Below, piece after piece: positions 21,858 to 34,649 of a stretch of 64,000 nucleotides of DNA. The notes under the pieces were generated by a model that was not told the origin of the DNA, did not search any database, and saw only the letters and a program-made list of their open reading frames with translations. Each line of letters begins with the position of its first letter. Position 1 is the first letter of the stretch. This DNA is from Takakia lepidozioides (Eukaryota > Streptophyta > Takakiopsida > Takakiales > Takakiaceae), in NCBI GenBank assembly GCA_030704615.1, contig CM060731.1:9548001-9612000 (forward strand). The letters run 5' to 3'. A program made the position numbers and the translations under genes.

Positions 21858-23660
21858 TTCTTCCAGCCTTTACTTGGATGAAGTCCCCATTGGGCATCTC
21901 CAAAAACACCAGTTGACACTGGTTTGGTTGATTGGGGTGGGTGCAAGTCTACCCAAGACCTTCATCCCTGCTGGCACACTTGTGCACCAGCATCCTTGTA
22001 CAGTAGAGCACAATGAAGATCAAAAGGTTTGATGTAATAAATGGAATCAGCACTTTGCTGATTCGATCAAGAGAATGAGCTTGGCTGAAATACAATAATT
22101 GCTGCCACCATGGTAGACAAACAATTCTCCAAAGACCTCGCAGCGCAAGCTATTTTGGAAAAGAGGTAACAAATGATTAAACTGTTAGCTTACCTCCGGT
22201 TTCTTATTGGTATTTTGTCATGCTCACTTGGATGGAGGTACATACTACTGTTGTCAACATGACAGTCGGTGTATCCAGCTCAGTCACTAGATGTTGTGTC
22301 GGCATGGCCTGAGCATAACAATGACCTGGGTAGCTTAGTTTATCCTACAGGTTTGCTGATCCCATAGAGACTAAGCTCCATGGACTTCTGGGATTCACAA
22401 GCAAGAAGAATGTAACTGTACTTGAATGATATTTCTTGCAAATCAGATAATGAAGTATTACAGAGTGTCCACAGCCCATCCATCAGATATTGCAGCTTGT
22501 AAACTGAAAGAGAATTTGGAAGAGAACACGGGAAGGGTAAAAACGCAAAATCAATGATTCGGCCACATTTTATGAAGAGTTGACAGACCCACACATTGCG
22601 CTGGCAGATGTTTGCCACTACTGCAAGAAAGAGGGACACTGGAAACATGAATGCCAGTTACGACAACACGGATTGAGCATTGTATCCACTTCTTGATCAT
22701 CTGCATTCCAAAACTCAAAATGTCTCCAACAAAATCTGTGATGAAGATTTGAGCTGGCCCCAATACCCTGCACTGACTGTTCGCAACCGCATCTGTGACG
22801 ATTACCTGCACCCACTTTAGACATTTTGTTCTACACTCTCTGAACTTGGCATAGTGAAGATTGTGCTACCTACCTTGGCTGTGGCGAGAACTCTCACATC
22901 TCACGATGCCATAGGGTAAAGAGACGGTGTGCTGTGCTCTGATGGAGCCTTAGTAGCTATGGAGATCAGCCTCTGGAAACAGGAAATATGTAGCAAACTT
23001 TTCGGCACCACATGCTCTCTTAATTTATTTTTTTATTTTTTATTTTTAAAAGAACAGGGGACAAGGCCCTGGTTGGTAACTTTATTGCTGAATTATTTGA
23101 AGGGAAAAAAATTAAAACCCTTGATGCTGCCATAAGGCATAACGCATGAGAGCCATGCATGATAACTGAAGTTCGTTTCTGAGGAGGTTCCCCGGATATT
23201 CCGTGAGAAGAACGAGTGCTGTACCGGCATGCTGCCTAATATAATTGGTTTTACAAGCCCATGGGAGGGAGTGTGAACCCCTGGAAAAAATAAGTGACAG
23301 AAGATAAAGAGTGAGCCATTCTGACGACTGGGTGACCACTAGATAGTGCCAGTACATCTACCAGTCCAAGCCCGAGCAATGTCAAGCGCCTACACTGCTC
23401 TACCGCATGTAAAGAAGAACAAGCCAAAAAAAGAGTCTAGCACATGTGCCTGACTAGGGTTAAAATACAGGTGTGAGTCGAGAGGGTAGGGTAGGCCCTA
23501 AAACGGAACGTTGTGGAGCTTGTGAAGTGGAACGGGGCGGATGGTGGAGCTGATCAGGGGAGGTGGAGAGAGGCAGCCGAGGCAAAATGTATGGAGAAGC
23601 TACTGATGGAAGTGGAGCCGCATTGCAGAAGACGAACGGACGTGTTTCCAGTTGATTTCT
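21858..23660. other. Permease 3' region and gene-free sequence
   Basis: An AATAAA-type signal occurs at about 22034. Beyond it no gene is supported except an isolated zinc-knuckle coding piece at 22568-22690. A T-rich stretch lies at 23020-23050, and 23100-23130 resembles 38693-38722. Confidence 0.5.
22568..22690 (+). pseudogene. Isolated CCHC zinc-knuckle fragment
   Basis: Reads FYEELTDPHIALADVCHYC followed by KKEGHWKHECQ: a complete CCHC knuckle (C-x2-C-x4-H-x4-C), then a stop 13 codons later. A degenerate second knuckle-like piece (GCGENSHISRC) lies at about 22870-22910. It could be a relic of a retrotransposon Gag or an exon of an unrecognised gene. No flanking domain decides. Confidence 0.35.
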
Positions 23661-23669
23661 GATCTTTCA

Positions 23670-26600
23670 AATTCTGGGGAGGCCGAAGAGGAGACCTCTG
23701 TGTCCCTCCCAACAGCAGGGAAGTTTGTCTGCCCATATGCAGGTGAGGTCATCAGAGCAGCGACAAATGATCCCATCCTTGCCCCAATTGGCGTGGAAGG
23801 TAGAGATGAGGGCAGGCAGACGCTGAGGTTTCTTGGCAGCTTCTGCACACAGTGAGGCCCAAGCTTTTTTAGCAGCTATCAACAGATCAAAGAAAACCAG
23901 AGATAAGATTGCTGACGCAGAGGTGTTCTCATTGTTGATTGCCCAGGCACATCTATTTTCCAAATGAACCAAAGGACCGAGCTTCTGAGCGACTCGAAGA
24001 TAGGGCAGTCTGTGGCTTTGGATTTTTGGGTTTTGCAATAGTTAAGTAAGATTGTCATGGAACCAAAGTGCAGTGTTTCCCAAGAGCTGTAGAAGCTTTG
24101 CACCATCGGCCAGATGGTTGCTGGAGCCAAATAGTAGAGAAGGCAATGTTCCAGTGTTTCTATTGTCTGGTTTGTGCAACAGTGACACAAGAGCGCATCT
24201 CTGTAGTTCAGAAACAGGCCCACCTTAAGAACCCTGTTTGCCACTGGCCATAAGAATGCACTAATTTTGGCTGGCTTTGATTTATGCCCATATACCCTTC
24301 CAGTTCTCCTGATTGAAATTTTCATGAGCCCATCTGCCGTCCCATTTTGAGATAAGAGGGCTTGCCCCGAGCAACGCTCCATAGCCCATCTTGGCAGTGT
24401 ATGAGAACAGGGAGTGGAGTTCTTCCTGGAAAGCCCATTTCCATTCTGATGGGTCAAGTAGCAAGGTGGAGATGCCAGAATTCCCAAATAAGATGAAAGG
24501 TCCCTTGCTAAGCCAAGTAAGGGTGTTAATCCCTCTGGGTGCAATAGGATTGAATACTTTGTCCGGGGAGGTCCAATGGCAAATACAAACCAGGGTGGTG
24601 TTGGACTTAGGGACTGTGACTAGGTCCTAACTGGATAGACAGAGACGGCCTGAGAGGTCATTTGCTATGAAGCAGAAACCCTTGAACCATTGTTGAGAGA
24701 CTTCGGAAACGTAGAAGACCTGCAGAGAGGGAGGATTGTGCATAACCCATTGACTTGGATGAAGATCACCTTGCCCTGCTCTGAGAATCAGTTTCCAGGT
24801 ATCTGGGATGGAGAGGATGACTTGAGCAATCCCGGATCTAAGGCGGGTGGTCCCTAGAGCTTGCTGTAGCGATAGGGGGGAGCTGACCCAAAGATTAGTG
24901 ATAGTCGATATGCCCCTGGCTTCCCATGCTGCCCATTTCTTTGCTGCTTGTCTTTCCAGAAGAGAGGGGTTCGGTTCATTGAGGAACAAGTGTTGTCTTA
25001 GTGTTTCCTAGAATGTGGAAGGGTCCTGTTTCCTCAAGAATGGCCTGAGGGAATTCCAGGAGTTCCAGATTGAAGACCAAAGAGGGGAACCTGGAGATTT
25101 GTGGTTGAAGCCTTGCAGCAGCCAGCGATTGGATGCAGGCCAAGGGACACGTTGCAAGGGAGAGGAGGAGGAAATGGTGGAGGAGACCATGAGCTTCCAC
25201 CAGCCTCCCTCCGATCGTATGAATCTAGGGATCCATTTTCCTAAAAGAGCCTTGATTTGCAATTCTGGATCCAGAACACCTAGGCCTCCCATTTTTTTTG
25301 GAAGACATATTTGGGCCCAAGATACTTGGGGCCTTTTATTCTGGGTGGAAGACTCCGCTCCCCAGATGAAATTCGTGATTAATCTTTGGATTTCCTTGAT
25401 GAGTTTCGACCCAGGACTCCAAGTTGACGCAAAGTACCAGATCCCTGCCAGCAAGATTTGGTTGGCAACTAATGCCCTGCCAGTGACAGATAAGTGACAG
25501 GACCCCCAGTAGGCCAGGTTGCGTTTGAGCTTCTGAATTGTGGGACCTATTCGCTGCTCTTCTGATAGGTTGATACCGAATGTGTGCCCTAGTAACGTGG
25601 TGGCCTCACCTGAAGTCTTTAAGCCATTGAAGCCCAAGTTGTTGACCCCAGGTAGGGTTGGCTCCTATGGCTGATTTAGATATGTCTCCGAGAAGCATGG
25701 CTTTGGTTTTGGACCAGTTAACTCTAAAACCAGAGACACTGCGGAAGTGAGAGAGTGTACTTTCTGCCGCAATTAGGGAAGGATCGTCAGCTTGAAGCAA
25801 CAGAAATGTGTCATCTACAAACATGGAATCCTTAACCTGTTTGTGGTGGTTATTTATTGGGTTCTGCAGGTAGAGGCCTCTCACTCGAGTGTTATTGTCC
25901 AGCATGTGACCAAGGGTATCAGCTACAAAAAGGAAGAGAAAGGGCGCCAGAGGGCACCCTTGTCTGACCAAGCGTTGTAACAAAAAGGGCTTGGACAGAT
26001 GCCCGTTGATCATGACCTTGCCGGTTGCACCTTGAAGGAGAATTTGAACCCACCGGCGAAAGCCAAGTGGGATGCCTGATTTCTTTAAGACTGCCATGAG
26101 AAAAGACCAATCTACCTTGTCGGAGGCCTTTTCAAAATCCAGGAGCCAGAGGGCCAGTGCCTGGCCGGATTTGCTTGCATAGTGGTTAGCCTCCTGAGCC
26201 ATGAGGACGTTGTCCAGGATGTATCTTCCCTTCACATAGCCTACCTGACCAGACCTGATCATTGAAGGGAGAAGGGGCTGAATGCGGAGCGCTAGGGCCT
26301 TGGCAATGATTTTGTAAACGACATTGAGCAAGGTGATGGGCCTATAGTTGGAAAGGTTAGCTCTGTCACCTTTCTTGAATAACAGTGTTATGACCCCCTG
26401 AGTCATAGAGTCCGGCATATAGCCTTGGGCCTTTATGGCATTGGCCATCTTGCAAAAGTCCTTGGAGATGGTCGACCAGAGAGATTTGAAGAACTCTACT
26501 GGCATACCGTCAATCCCAGGGGCTTTGTTGTTGTTCAGGGCTTTAAGGGCATCCTCTAATTCTTCAGGGGTGAGACTTACCTCTAGATCGAGCACTTCTT

Positions 26601-28121
26601 TTGCCTTCAGAGTTGTAGGGATGGTTTGAAGGCAAGCAGCAAGCCTGTCTGGGTAGTCAAGATCCTTTAAGTCTGCCTGAAACAGAGAAGAGAAGTGATT
26701 GAAAGCAGACGCGCACATTTGCCTGGGGTTGGAAGAAGTGTTACCATGGAGATCTGTGTAGAGCTGGGAGATTGTCTGAGTGGCTCTACAGAGCTTCACT
26801 TTTTGGAAGAAGTATTTGTTCATTTTTTCACCCTTGGTTGACCAGTTTATCCCTGCCTGCATTTTCATTTGTTTTCTTGCTCTATGTGGTAGCAGTCCAG
26901 GTTATGTCGGGCTTCTAGGTATGACTGAAACGTGTGTGCATCGCAGGATTGAGATTCAATTCTCCTTTGGCAGATGCCCAGGCATTTTTGGAGGGCCCTG
27001 ACCTTTCTTTTCTGTGCCTCTGCAATGGCCCGGCTGAGGTCTTGACTGACTTTGCAAGTGGCAGCGAGTTTGTCCTGGAATCTTTGGATTGGGCAAGGGT
27101 TGTGGTTTGCAGCGGAGAGCCAGGCTGTCTTAAGGCCATTAGTGAAGGAAGAGATTCGAAGGTGGGAGGAGTTAAGCCTGTATATCCCTCTTCCTCTAGG
27201 GTGGGAATTGGGTAGAGTGAGGGATGCGGACACTCGTGCATGATCAAAACCTTGGGGAATAGGATCCTGAGGGCATAATCGGGTAGCCTGGGAAAGGGAA
27301 ATTGAGGAGTAGAATCTGTCAAGCCTGGCCATGCAGAGATCATTAATATCTTTATTGTTGGTCCAGGTGATCAAGAAGGGGTTAGCTCCCAACGGGTCTC
27401 TTGGGGGATCTTCTAATTCTGCCAAGCTGTGAGACTGGATTAGAGAGTGCCAGGAGAGGTCTTCTTCAGGGCTTAGGTGAGATGTTGTGCTCCCCATCCT
27501 GTCAGAGTCCTTTTCTACCATGTTGAAATCACCCGCCACAATCCATCTGCAGATGTCACTATCATATGCCATCCGGAGGTTTATCTTGGCCCAGAGATCC
27601 GCTCTGAGAGGAGAATCGTTTGGCGCATAAATATTGATAAAACCTGTAGGGTCAGTGTCATTAGGGAACCTTAGGGAGCAGAACTGGGCTCTCCCCGGTT
27701 CCCAGATCTCATCTTTGATGAGATATTGGTGGATGGAAGGGGATAGAAGGATCGCGGTCCCTCCTCTAGCTCCTTCAATAGAGGGTTTCCAGAGAGCCGA
27801 GGCTTTAGGCCAAAGCTGATTGGTGAGCCTTAGAATTTTCCTGTCACAGAGTTTGTGTTCTTGGAGAAAGACAATAGCCTGAGTAGTGATGAGAGGTGCT
27901 AGCCAGGCTGAGAGCCTGACTTTTTTGAGGGCCATCTGGTCCGAACCTAGGCCCCTGATGTTCTAGGAAGACATGCTAACCTGCATCGCGGGATGGAGAC
28001 AGGCTGAGGGGATGAGACTCAATTGATGGCCTGGGTGAAGCAAAGAATCGAAACTGCATGCAGGTTCAACTTTTGCCATGCCACTTCCTTTTTTCCCTAA
28101 GTCCACCTACGACATGGGTGC
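23670..28121 (-). pseudogene. L1-like LINE ORF2: endonuclease, RT, zinc-finger end
   Basis: Reading leftwards: the AP-type endonuclease begins at about 27976 with NIRGLGSDQMALKKVRL, preceded by a stop where Trp is usual. It continues FLQEHKL, GGTAILLS, INIYAPND, VAGDFNMVEKDSDR, and SHSLAELEDPP. The RT (26868-25606) has GIDGMPVEFFKSLW, GVITLLFKKGDRANLSNYRPI, DFEKASDKVDW, RQGCPLAPFLF, and FVDD in place of the usual FADD. The frame then breaks several times (25637-25008, 24989-24627, 24544-23879). The zinc-binding end is degenerate (LCHCCTNQTIETLEHCLLYY). The C-terminal extension runs to about 23670. Multiple stops mean it is dead. Confidence 0.9.
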
Positions 28122-28434
28122 AACAAGCCCCTGGGGGGTGCACTCTTTATAAACTGTGCGTATCACGTGCGTTCGTCGCCTAATAAAAAAACCCCCTGTA
28201 TACGGGTCCTTGGATAATTTATACCCCCTCTGTATATACTTTTTGAAGATTATAAAACCCCCTCCTGTAAATATACAAAAGTTTACAATTTTTAAAAAGT
28301 ACCCCCCTTCTGTATGTATATTCTCATTTTCCATCATTAAAAATAACCCTCCAATATGTATATGTATGTTTTTATATTATATCGAATTTATTCATTTAAA
28401 ACATAATAAAATCTAACAAATTAATTAAAAAAAT

Positions 28435-31170
28435 TATTTGTCTTTGATAAAGTTGTCAAAGACTTTTCGGTCATTTGCATCAAGTACATATGTGTTTGAT
28501 TTGACATTGTACTTTAAACATGCTAACGCGATAATGGAATCCAAATCAACCATCATGTTATCCGTCAATCGTACGTATAGACCCTTCCTCAAAAAATTTG
28601 GTACCATGCTAACCCAATCTCCATATGAGAAGGACGCTCCAATAAATCAACAGAATCCCTACATTCTACAAACCGCTTATTGATTTTCTTCCGCATTCTT
28701 TGAACCCTGCCCAAATACCAAGTGCCTTTGGTTGCTCCTCTGTAGGTTTTCCCTGGTCTGCCTTTCCTGTTTGTAGTTTGGATCGCAGTCTCCTCATCAA
28801 CAAAAAATACAGCACAATCCGAACCCAATCCCAAGCTCGTGGCTTTGTTGCTGGTAGTTGGTTTGTTTTCTCGGCAAAACAACATCGATGCACTTCTTAC
28901 TCATGTCAATCTATCATTGGATAGAGTAGGGTTGCCATTGAGTTGGCTAACCAAAGTGCTTTTGAATATGGTCTTCCCGTCTACTTTGACAAATGGAACC
29001 ACCGCCTTCGATCCATCTTTCTCTTGTTCAAACTCATCAATGACAGCATCCAGAGTATGTCTCAATTCACTTTGAACAAGTACCTCTTCCGCATGATCAT
29101 CCAAAGGTTGGCTCAAAACATCCTCCATTGAATTCGAAGGCCCGCACACCAATTCATCTTCCACGACCTCATTTTGAATATGTGTGTCTACATTAAGAGG
29201 ACAAATAGAATCTATGGCATCGACATCATCACCCTCCTCTTCTATGCTTTTGAATAGTTCGGCCTCCATTTGTCTCTCAATTGTCCATGGCTCATTCCAC
29301 CAATCCAAGTTTGTCGCTTTGTTTGATTTCATCCCAAGTTTATGGCATAAAAGTTGCGCTTCTAGAAATCTAGTTTTCAAAGCCTCCACAATGCAATCAT
29401 CCGATTGGACAGTAGAAAAGTCGGACAAATCAGCAAGGGGGATACCTGACTTCTTCTCCAAAGATAACCAAATGTGTTATTGTTTCTTGTGAGCTCTTGA
29501 GAACTTGGGTCCTTTTGGATTCACCTCGAACTTGGATATGTGTGTTAATGCTCTTGCACTCTCAATCAAATCACACCCGTCATATGTCCTCTCATTCCGT
29601 AACATACCTCCCACTTTGCTGAAGAATATTTCACACACATCTGAACCAACAAGGCTCAAAGGAACTTGCACATGATTAAACTTATCCTTGAACAATTTGA
29701 TAAGTAGAACCACGTAGTGGCATGAAATTTGTAAATCCAAGTATGCTTCCCTACTAATGAAGAAGGATTTCAGATTATACACCTCGTGGTGGAATAGCCA
29801 CAACTTCCACAATCTGAAAAGAAAACGATACCTTCGCAGCAGATTGTACCCTCTCACACAATGACATGTGAGGAGACAAAAAAATGTCGATGTAGCATTA
29901 TGAAGTCTTGATTATGGAGTCCGTATATATCTCCCCCGTTGCACACTCGACCTGTAAACAACCATCCTTCCCAAGGGATGCAAAATCTACTTCCAGCCCC
30001 ATTGGCATAATCTTCTAACATCACTTTTCTCCTCCTACTATCTCCGTCTGAAGCATGCCCAATTATAGGCCCAACCACGTCCCTCACATATTTGTCCCAC
30101 AACTGTCTCACCACTTCCCATTGTGATCTCACAAAATTGTTGTCAAATCTATTGCAAGTGAGCTGGATTACCAATACCAATCGAGGTAACCGTACATGTA
30201 GAGGATTTGCTATCAACACTCTGGCGTAATGGGCAACCACATTGTTTTTGAATGCCTCCACAATATATTCGTACCCTGATTCCCCTTCTCCCACTTGCAC
30301 CACAAAATTTGAAATACATACATGGTTGTCTTGAAGCCCACAAAACCCGAGAAGGGTGTCATCCCTAGCAATCCAACGTACCAATCGCTTCACAACAATT
30401 TCATCTTCGGCCACCATCACTGGGATGCTTCCCATTGGAATATTTGCATCTTCCATCACATCTCTGTAAATTCCAGCCACATGCTGAAATATATCATCCG
30501 TTTCTCCCGCTCTATACTTCAAACCTTTCCTCAAAGACCGTCTTGTAGTATCAATAGAAGGACCCCCCACATTTGAAGCCAAAAAATGATGCAATCTCGG
30601 ACCCCCCCAAAGCTACACAGTCTCAAACATTGTTTTTGTGCTAGTACCATACCTCTTCCCTTGTGGAGACCTGTCAATATTCTTGCCCATATCAACAAGA
30701 AAATCCCACAAACTTTCTTTTCCTTCAAAATCCCCCCTCCTATGTGCATCAACAATATCACGACAAAATTTGAGAACATCTCCTCTTTCAATTGCCTCAA
30801 TCCCAGACTCCTTCAAACTCCTACATCGCACAGACAAGGATGTCACTTTGGTCCTGGCCTCCCACAATTTGAACCTCAACTGCCTCAACTCCTGTCTGTT
30901 TTTGTAAACTTGTTTGACAATCTCGGCATTTCCAAGATATGACAACCTTCTTCCCTTGCCAGTATCTCTCTCCCCTCTACATTCCATGGCACCTCTCTCT
31001 ATATATACCCTCATTCTGAAGTCATTTTCCAAGGGAATGGAAGAACATGCTGAACACCTCAAGTTTGGAAATGGCTCCCCATCCAATGATACTCTAAAAC
31101 AATCCGCGTGCCGAAACGTACCAACAACCTTATGCTCTTGATTATTTAGAGTGATGGTTGCATGTGTCAA
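28435..31170 (-). pseudogene. Transposase-like ORF of copy 2 (broken)
   Basis: Frames 31170-30613 and 30594-29854 share one reading frame and are separated by a single TAG, so they were one protein. The first part has a Cys pair (RCSACSS) and a basic, helical segment; the second continues with HHFLASNVGGPSIDTTRRSL and enters the part shared with copy 1 at about 30448. Compared with copy 1 about 290 bases are deleted near 29900, with frame loss. Further frames 29857-29477, 29461-28901 and 28885-28589 follow, and the C-terminus is at about 28580-28435. Role inferred from position between the TIRs and from the SDVCEIFF block; no catalytic triad was proven. Confidence 0.65.
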
Positions 31171-31833
31171 CGGCTCGACATACCACTTCTTTCCTCCCTT
31201 GCTATCTTGAAGGAATGGTTTCAGACTTATTCTCTTGTGGTTGTACTCTCACCATTCATCCCATAGGCCCCAACACAAACTGTCTCTTCCTTTGTTGCAT
31301 TGGGATCTTTGCCGTAATTGTCAATCCTCAATCAGATTTGCCCGTTGGGCAGCGTCAACACAAGCGTATGGAGTTTGTGACGAGGATGCTCCCATTGTTG
31401 ATGCCACAATTGGATTGTCAAGTGGTGGGGACGGCAACACGGGTTGACTAACCAAGATAGAGCTTAGATCCCGTTGCTTTATATCTTTGGCAATCATAGG
31501 CTTTGGAGGCCTTCAACCTTCTGGCAAATCTCTGCATCGACATGAGTTTTTCCTTTCACATGCTCTGTCAAAGAAGATTGCAAAGAACCTGTCCTTGGAA
31601 ACAAGAGTAGCCACTTCGAATCAAGTACCTAATCCTTATGGAACCCAACTGCGAATAGTTTCCAATTGTGGCTTCCACAATCTCAAATCTGTTTCCAGGA
31701 TTGTCCTCACAAAACCGAGCGACTTCCTCTAATGCCTCCTTCACCCTGTTCTTCTTTGCGTCTAATGCTTCATCTGCATTTACAGGGCTGATGACACATT
31801 GTGATGAACCCTTCCCATGACGCCTCTCATAGG

Positions 31834-32556
31834 CTATGCCATGCCCCTCACTCTCAAATGAGATCTCATAAAGTTTGCACATGCATCATATGGTTTGTTT
31901 TTCCCAGACCGTGCATAAACATCCTCACACTCAACACACCATATGTGGAACATTGCTTGTCCTTGTTGATCCTTTGTCATCAGCTCAAACTTGTCACATC
32001 GTCCTTCTGCAGAGATTTTCCTTTCAACGGCTCTAATCTCTTTCTGCCATTTTTGAATATCGTTGGATGTAGCCAACGTGCTGCACAATCTACCAGATCT
32101 CTGCTGAAGTGCATGCTCATGTGCATGGTCTTCATTTCCACCATCGCCAGCAAAGGGTGTATCAGGGTCCATCCTCATCTTGGTAGACACTGGTGCTGGG
32201 TCCTCGCCTGGTCTGTCCTCATGCAAGATCGTAGAACCACTGGAAGATAGAGGTCTTTTCAATCCTTGGTCCCCATCATTTTGGTCTGAAATCTTAATGT
32301 GTACAGTATCCCCTTTCAGAACCATCCTCTCTTCCTGCTTGGCTGAAAGGACACTACCCCCCATGGAAAGGAAATGAAATTTTGCTGAGACAAGCTCATC
32401 ACCTAGAATTTCTGCTCGGATGCATTTGTATGTGACACCTTGCATAGTGAACACAGAACCAAGCCTATTTGGTGATGCATCTCCTCCAACGAGCAGGACT
32501 TTTACTTCCAACTCTTCTTCCATGATGAGTTCACCTGCAAAATGCAATGAAAACAT
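31834..32556 (-). pseudogene. N-terminal ORF of transposon copy 2
   Basis: The 240-residue frame starts MFSLHFAGELIMEEELEVK and ends HIWCVECEDVYARSGK...FMRSHLRVRGMA. The last part has a C-x2-C and a later His, like a degenerate zinc finger. A region 31882-31568 in another frame (HGIAYERRHGKGSSQC...) links it to the next frame, so frameshifts may separate one original protein or an intron may lie between. No family recognised. Confidence 0.5.
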
Positions 32557-33424
32557 TTCAAATCAGACCTTGATAGACCAATAACAAAGCACCCGGGTTG
32601 GAAGGTTCCAAAGTCCTATTTTATACAGCCCTATAGGCTGTCCAAGCAGGGACTACGTTGATAAGAAGATGAAATGTGTACAGAAGCAAGTACCTGATTG
32701 ATGAGTTTGACGCTGCTAATTCTTGCTGCTGCTATTGACCAAGTGCTGCTACTTCCACTGCTGGTAGCCCTCTTGGGTGATCCTGAACCCACAGTCCATC
32801 CTTGCATCAGCGGCTACCCCTCCCTCCACACTAACATATTTAAATACAAATTTCTGTCAAACTCCCTACGATGTTGCATGAAGAAAGCTCACATTGTTGA
32901 CAATATTGTCCCACCACTGTGGATCATATTTATAGAACTCCTGCCAGCGCTGTTCCTTGCTCCAAATCTGGCCCTCTTGGATGATTTTGCACCCACGATC
33001 CTCTCCCTGCATCAACAGCTACCCCTCCCTCCACACTAACAATGCGTACATCATGCCTCTGCAGCTGCTACAGTGGCTTCCAGTTGATCATCTACCCATG
33101 CAGGTTTCTTGTAGCTATCCTTCCACATGGAATCATAGGTAATCTGGAGCTTGGAATCCGGCCATCTGGAAATTTAGGGACGACTCTGATAACAGGGAAA
33201 AACAGGCTGAAATGTGTTGAAGAAGGTACCTTCATTAGCAGTCCCTTGTTCTATCAATTGCGCTGCTGCCGCTGCTATTTCCAGTTGACCATCTACTCAC
33301 ATTGTCCCACCACTGACTGGGGTCAGAAAAGTATTCATTCCTTGAAAGCTTCTCTCCATCTCTGTTATCGTTTTTTAGGTACTGTCATGCTGCCACCTCG
33401 GCAGTAACTTGCAAAGTCACTCCA

Positions 33425-34645
33425 AAGCACCGCAGATCCACCCAACGAGCTAACTTACAGAATTCAATACATATGCTTCAGGGCTGAGTCTGATGAGAGG
33501 GAAAAACAGGTTGAAACAGGTCAAACCAGAAGGTGCCCTCAGGCTGAAATGTGTTGAAGAAGGTACCTTCATCAGCAGTGCCTTGCTCTATCAATTGCGC
33601 TGTTGCCGCTGCTGTTTCCAGTTGACCATCCACCCACATTGTCCCACCATTGACTGGGGTCAGAAAAGTGTCTCACTCCAAAGCTTCTCTTCATCTCTGT
33701 GGTGCTATTGCAGGGTGACTTCAATGCCCAAGTGGGCAAAGGGCTCCATCAGGACGATATCATTGGGTCTTCTGGTGAGGACGAGCTGAATTCTAATGGC
33801 AGACGGTTAATTAACTGTCTGGAAGAGCTTCAGCTTTTGACCTTGAATAACAAGACAAGAGGTGACCAAGTGTAGTGGACTCGTGAGAAATCCCAAACTG
33901 GGGACGTTCCATTGTGGACTATATCATAATGGACAAAAATTTGTTCCCCCAGTGTGCCAATGTGTTGATCGACAGAACTGATATTGGTACCTCTGACCAC
34001 TTCCTGGTTTGGACTGAGATCAGAAGGTGTTTTCCCAACACCAGAGTAGAAGAGATTCTCAAGGACTTGGACCTGGATCCGCAAGTCTTGACCCTGCTAG
34101 ATAAATCCGACTTAGAGGCTGTAGTGTCCAAAGCCATGTCTGTTGCCATGAGATTGTCTGATGAAAATGAAGTTAGGCAGAAAACTTCCCTGAACTTGTT
34201 TCTAGTCAGTGACATGGGGGAGGACATCTTGGATGAGCTCAAGGGTCCACCCACTCTCGGCACTAGACTGAAATTTAAACTCAGGGAAGGAAGCCTACCT
34301 TTGAACAGCAAACAGAAGCAGAGAGGAAAGGGGGAGTGCACTTCCCATTGTGTGGGCAATCTGAAGACAATATTCATTTTCTGATACACTGTCCGGGGTT
34401 CTCTCACCAAAGAGACGCTCTCTTCAAATCTATCAAGGGAATTGTGCCTGTACCCCTATTTACCAACTTTGAAAGTCTTGAGGCTGAGCCAAAAGCCCAG
34501 GCCCTCCTGAGGCCTAGTTTTTGGGAAATCACACACTGTAGCCCCTGACAGAGGTAGGTTCTGTCCCTTTTGTTCCCGCTCAAACTGTGCGCGGGGTCAA
34601 TGGCCACAAGGCTACGGCAAACAACGTCTTATGAGTACAATCTGT
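33425..34645 (+). mobile_element. LINE fragment (second family) inside transposon copy 2
   Basis: Endonuclease C-terminal motifs (GDFNAQVGKGLHQDD, SIVDYIIMD, GTSDHFLVWTEI, 33716-34020) are fused directly to the far C-terminus of the LINE protein (VEEILKDLDLDPQ..., 34040 on). The entire RT is missing. The tail AAACTGTGCGCGGGGTCAATGG...CTTATGAGTACAATCT ends at about 34645. Upstream, 33186-33320 and 33540-33690 are direct repeats of each other. Confidence 0.75.
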
Positions 34646-34649
34646 TATC

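Noticed and set aside
25015-25497. 160-codon plus-strand frame
   Set aside because: It is the antisense shadow of the LINE ORF2 on the minus strand.
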